Assembly: GCA_031288955.1 (NCBI GenBank)
Contig: JAITQJ010000391.1
Coordinates: forward strand, 1-6,556
Direction: 5' to 3'
Origin: Planctomycetaceae bacterium
GTDB lineage: Bacteria > Planctomycetota > Planctomycetia > Pirellulales > Thermoguttaceae
Length of the DNA: 6,556 nt
In this document: piece after piece, positions 5,503 to 6,556 of the stretch
How positions within the stretch are numbered: position 1 is the first letter of the stretch
Layout of the letters: each line of letters opens with the position of its first letter
Made by a program: the position numbers and the translations under genes
Notes under the pieces: model-generated
Databases searched by the model: none
Told to the model about the DNA's origin: nothing
What the model saw: only the letters and a program-made list of their open reading frames with translations

Positions 5503-5535
5503 AGACTACACAACTTGTCATCGGGAGACTACACA
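5503..5535 (+). repeat. 10-bp direct repeat in the leader of the CheA-like gene
   Basis: AGACTACACA occurs at 5503-5512 and 5526-5535, starting 23 bp apart, about two helical turns. The second copy overlaps the end of the Shine-Dalgarno GGGAG (5523-5527). It could be a protein or RNA recognition site, but only its presence is certain. Confidence 0.35.
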
Positions 5536-5537
5536 CT

Positions 5538-6556
5538 ATGGACCTGTCGCTAATTCAAGAGTTCGTTCAAGAAGCCCGCGAATATATCGACGAAATCGAG
5601 CCGACACTTATCGAAATCAGCAACGGGGCGACCGAAGCCGGTGCAGTTGACTCCGAAATGATAAACTCTATATTCCGGCTGTATCACTCGATGAAAGGCT
5701 CCGCGGGCTTTCTTTCGCTGACAACGATTGTTTCAGTAACGCACGAAGCGGAAACGCTTCTCGATAAAATCCGCAACGGTAAAGCCGCTTTAACACCGCA
5801 AATAACCGCAACACTCTGTCAGGCTATCGACTTGTTCCGTACGATGCTCGAACATATCGAGGAGTCGGGCAACGATGAAGGTTTTACTGACCGGGCAAGT
5901 GCGATTATCGCTGTTCTGAAAAAACACGTTGCCGGTGAAGCGATTACCGATGCCGAAGCAAATCTTTCCAGTCCGCTCGGCTCGGAAGGGGCAGCGGCGG
6001 CGAATGCAGGAGGCGATGATTTATCGTTTGACGAATTAGCCAATGAACCGCTGAAAGAGCCGGTGCCGGTACATCATCTTGATTTCGGTAATACCGTCGA
6101 AGAAACAGATACGAATACAGAAAGTGCTGCGGCTGAACCGGTACTGCCGACGGTACCGGAATTAGCAGATTTGCAACTTTCGCCGGAAATGCGGCAGGGT
6201 TTTGTGATTGAGGCGAACGAACAAATCGAGAGTGCCGAACAGGGATTGCTCGCCGTCGTGGACGGTAAAACCGACCCCATTGAATCTCTGAAAGATACGT
6301 TCCGCTACATTCATAGTCTCAAAGGAAATTGCGGCTTTATGGGACTTGTGCATTTAGAGCATCTTTCGCATACGATGGAGACGCTTCTTGACGGTCTGCG
6401 CAACGGGGAAATCAAACCGGAAGAAAAATATATCGGCAAATTGCTTTCGCTCCTTGATGTTCTTCGGGACGGGGTCAAAGACATTGATAACGGCGGAAAC
6501 GGGAACGTTGCCAATTTGAACGTTTATATTCAGGAACTGAATGTTCTGCTGGGCAA
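5538..6556 (+). CDS. CheA-like protein with two N-terminal Hpt domains, 3' end outside window
   Basis: 339 codons are open up to the right edge. The protein starts MDLSLIQEFVQEAREYIDEIE, a standard Hpt opening helix, and the first Hpt domain (about 1-110) has the phospho-acceptor H50 in YHSMKGSAGFLSL. An acidic Ala/Glu/Pro-rich linker (about 135-210) leads to a second Hpt domain (about 215-330) with H259 in IHSLKGNCGFMGL. Both sites keep the HSxKG core. This layout fits a multi-Hpt CheA (chemotaxis or type IV pilus-type kinase), with dimerisation, ATPase and CheW-like domains expected beyond the window; a stand-alone Hpt relay or hybrid protein cannot be excluded, so no symbol is assigned. 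The start is an ATG with GGGAG (5523-5527) ten bases upstream and a good promoter further up. The protein would sit in the cytosol, and each histidine could serve as a separate phosphorylation site. Confidence 0.85.
   Translation, partial: MDLSLIQEFVQEAREYIDEIEPTLIEISNGATEAGAVDSEMINSIFRLYHSMKGSAGFLSLTTIVSVTHEAETLLDKIRNGKAALTPQITATLCQAIDLFRTMLEHIEESGNDEGFTDRASAIIAVLKKHVAGEAITDAEANLSSPLGSEGAAAANAGGDDLSFDELANEPLKEPVPVHHLDFGNTVEETDTNTESAAAEPVLPTVPELADLQLSPEMRQGFVIEANEQIESAEQGLLAVVDGKTDPIESLKDTFRYIHSLKGNCGFMGLVHLEHLSHTMETLLDGLRNGEIKPEEKYIGKLLSLLDVLRDGVKDIDNGGNGNVANLNVYIQELNVLLG

Overview
The window looks like chromosomal DNA of a Planctomycetota-type bacterium, probably a host- or gut-associated one. 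This is inferred from protein character: a 451-residue enolase-superfamily protein, a POT transporter beginning almost directly at its ExxER helix, an HPK4-type soluble kinase, and a CheA-like protein with two Hpt domains. It is a lineage guess from memory, not a database match. Several genes lack a Shine-Dalgarno site, and two have a TATAAT box only 6-8 bases before the ATG, which suggests leaderless or near-leaderless mRNAs.

Left third (1-1525): accessory-looking DNA. A PD-(D/E)XK-like nuclease-fold gene runs leftward off the window edge. A repeat element (288-454) separates it from two overlapping small genes reading right (479-721 and 696-890). A larger copy of the same repeat (947-1263) follows. 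Both copies share an 11-bp head, an array of 7-bp units (AATAATG and variants), a 49-bp unit carrying the complementary heptamers (one copy on the left, three exact-period copies on the right) and a common tail. Next come about 125 bp with nothing recognisable, then a ~108-bp MITE-like element with 19-bp perfect inverted ends (1388-1499), just before the enolase-superfamily gene.

Middle (1526-3040): the enolase-superfamily gene, then a tRNA-Ser(CGA) with its own promoter, then a hairpin that ends the convergent genes. The tRNA seems one nucleotide short at the acceptor/D-arm junction.

Right half (3031-6556): a leftward pair, a soluble histidine kinase followed by a POT-family peptide transporter, transcribed divergently from a CheA-like gene that leaves the window after its second Hpt domain. 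A TTGCAA-17-TATACT promoter for the CheA-like gene lies over the start of the kinase gene. The kinase and the Hpt protein are both phosphotransfer proteins, but nothing here shows that they act in one pathway.

The least explained items are the composite heptamer/49-bp repeat, the MITE-like element, and the small overlapping gene pair between the two repeat copies.
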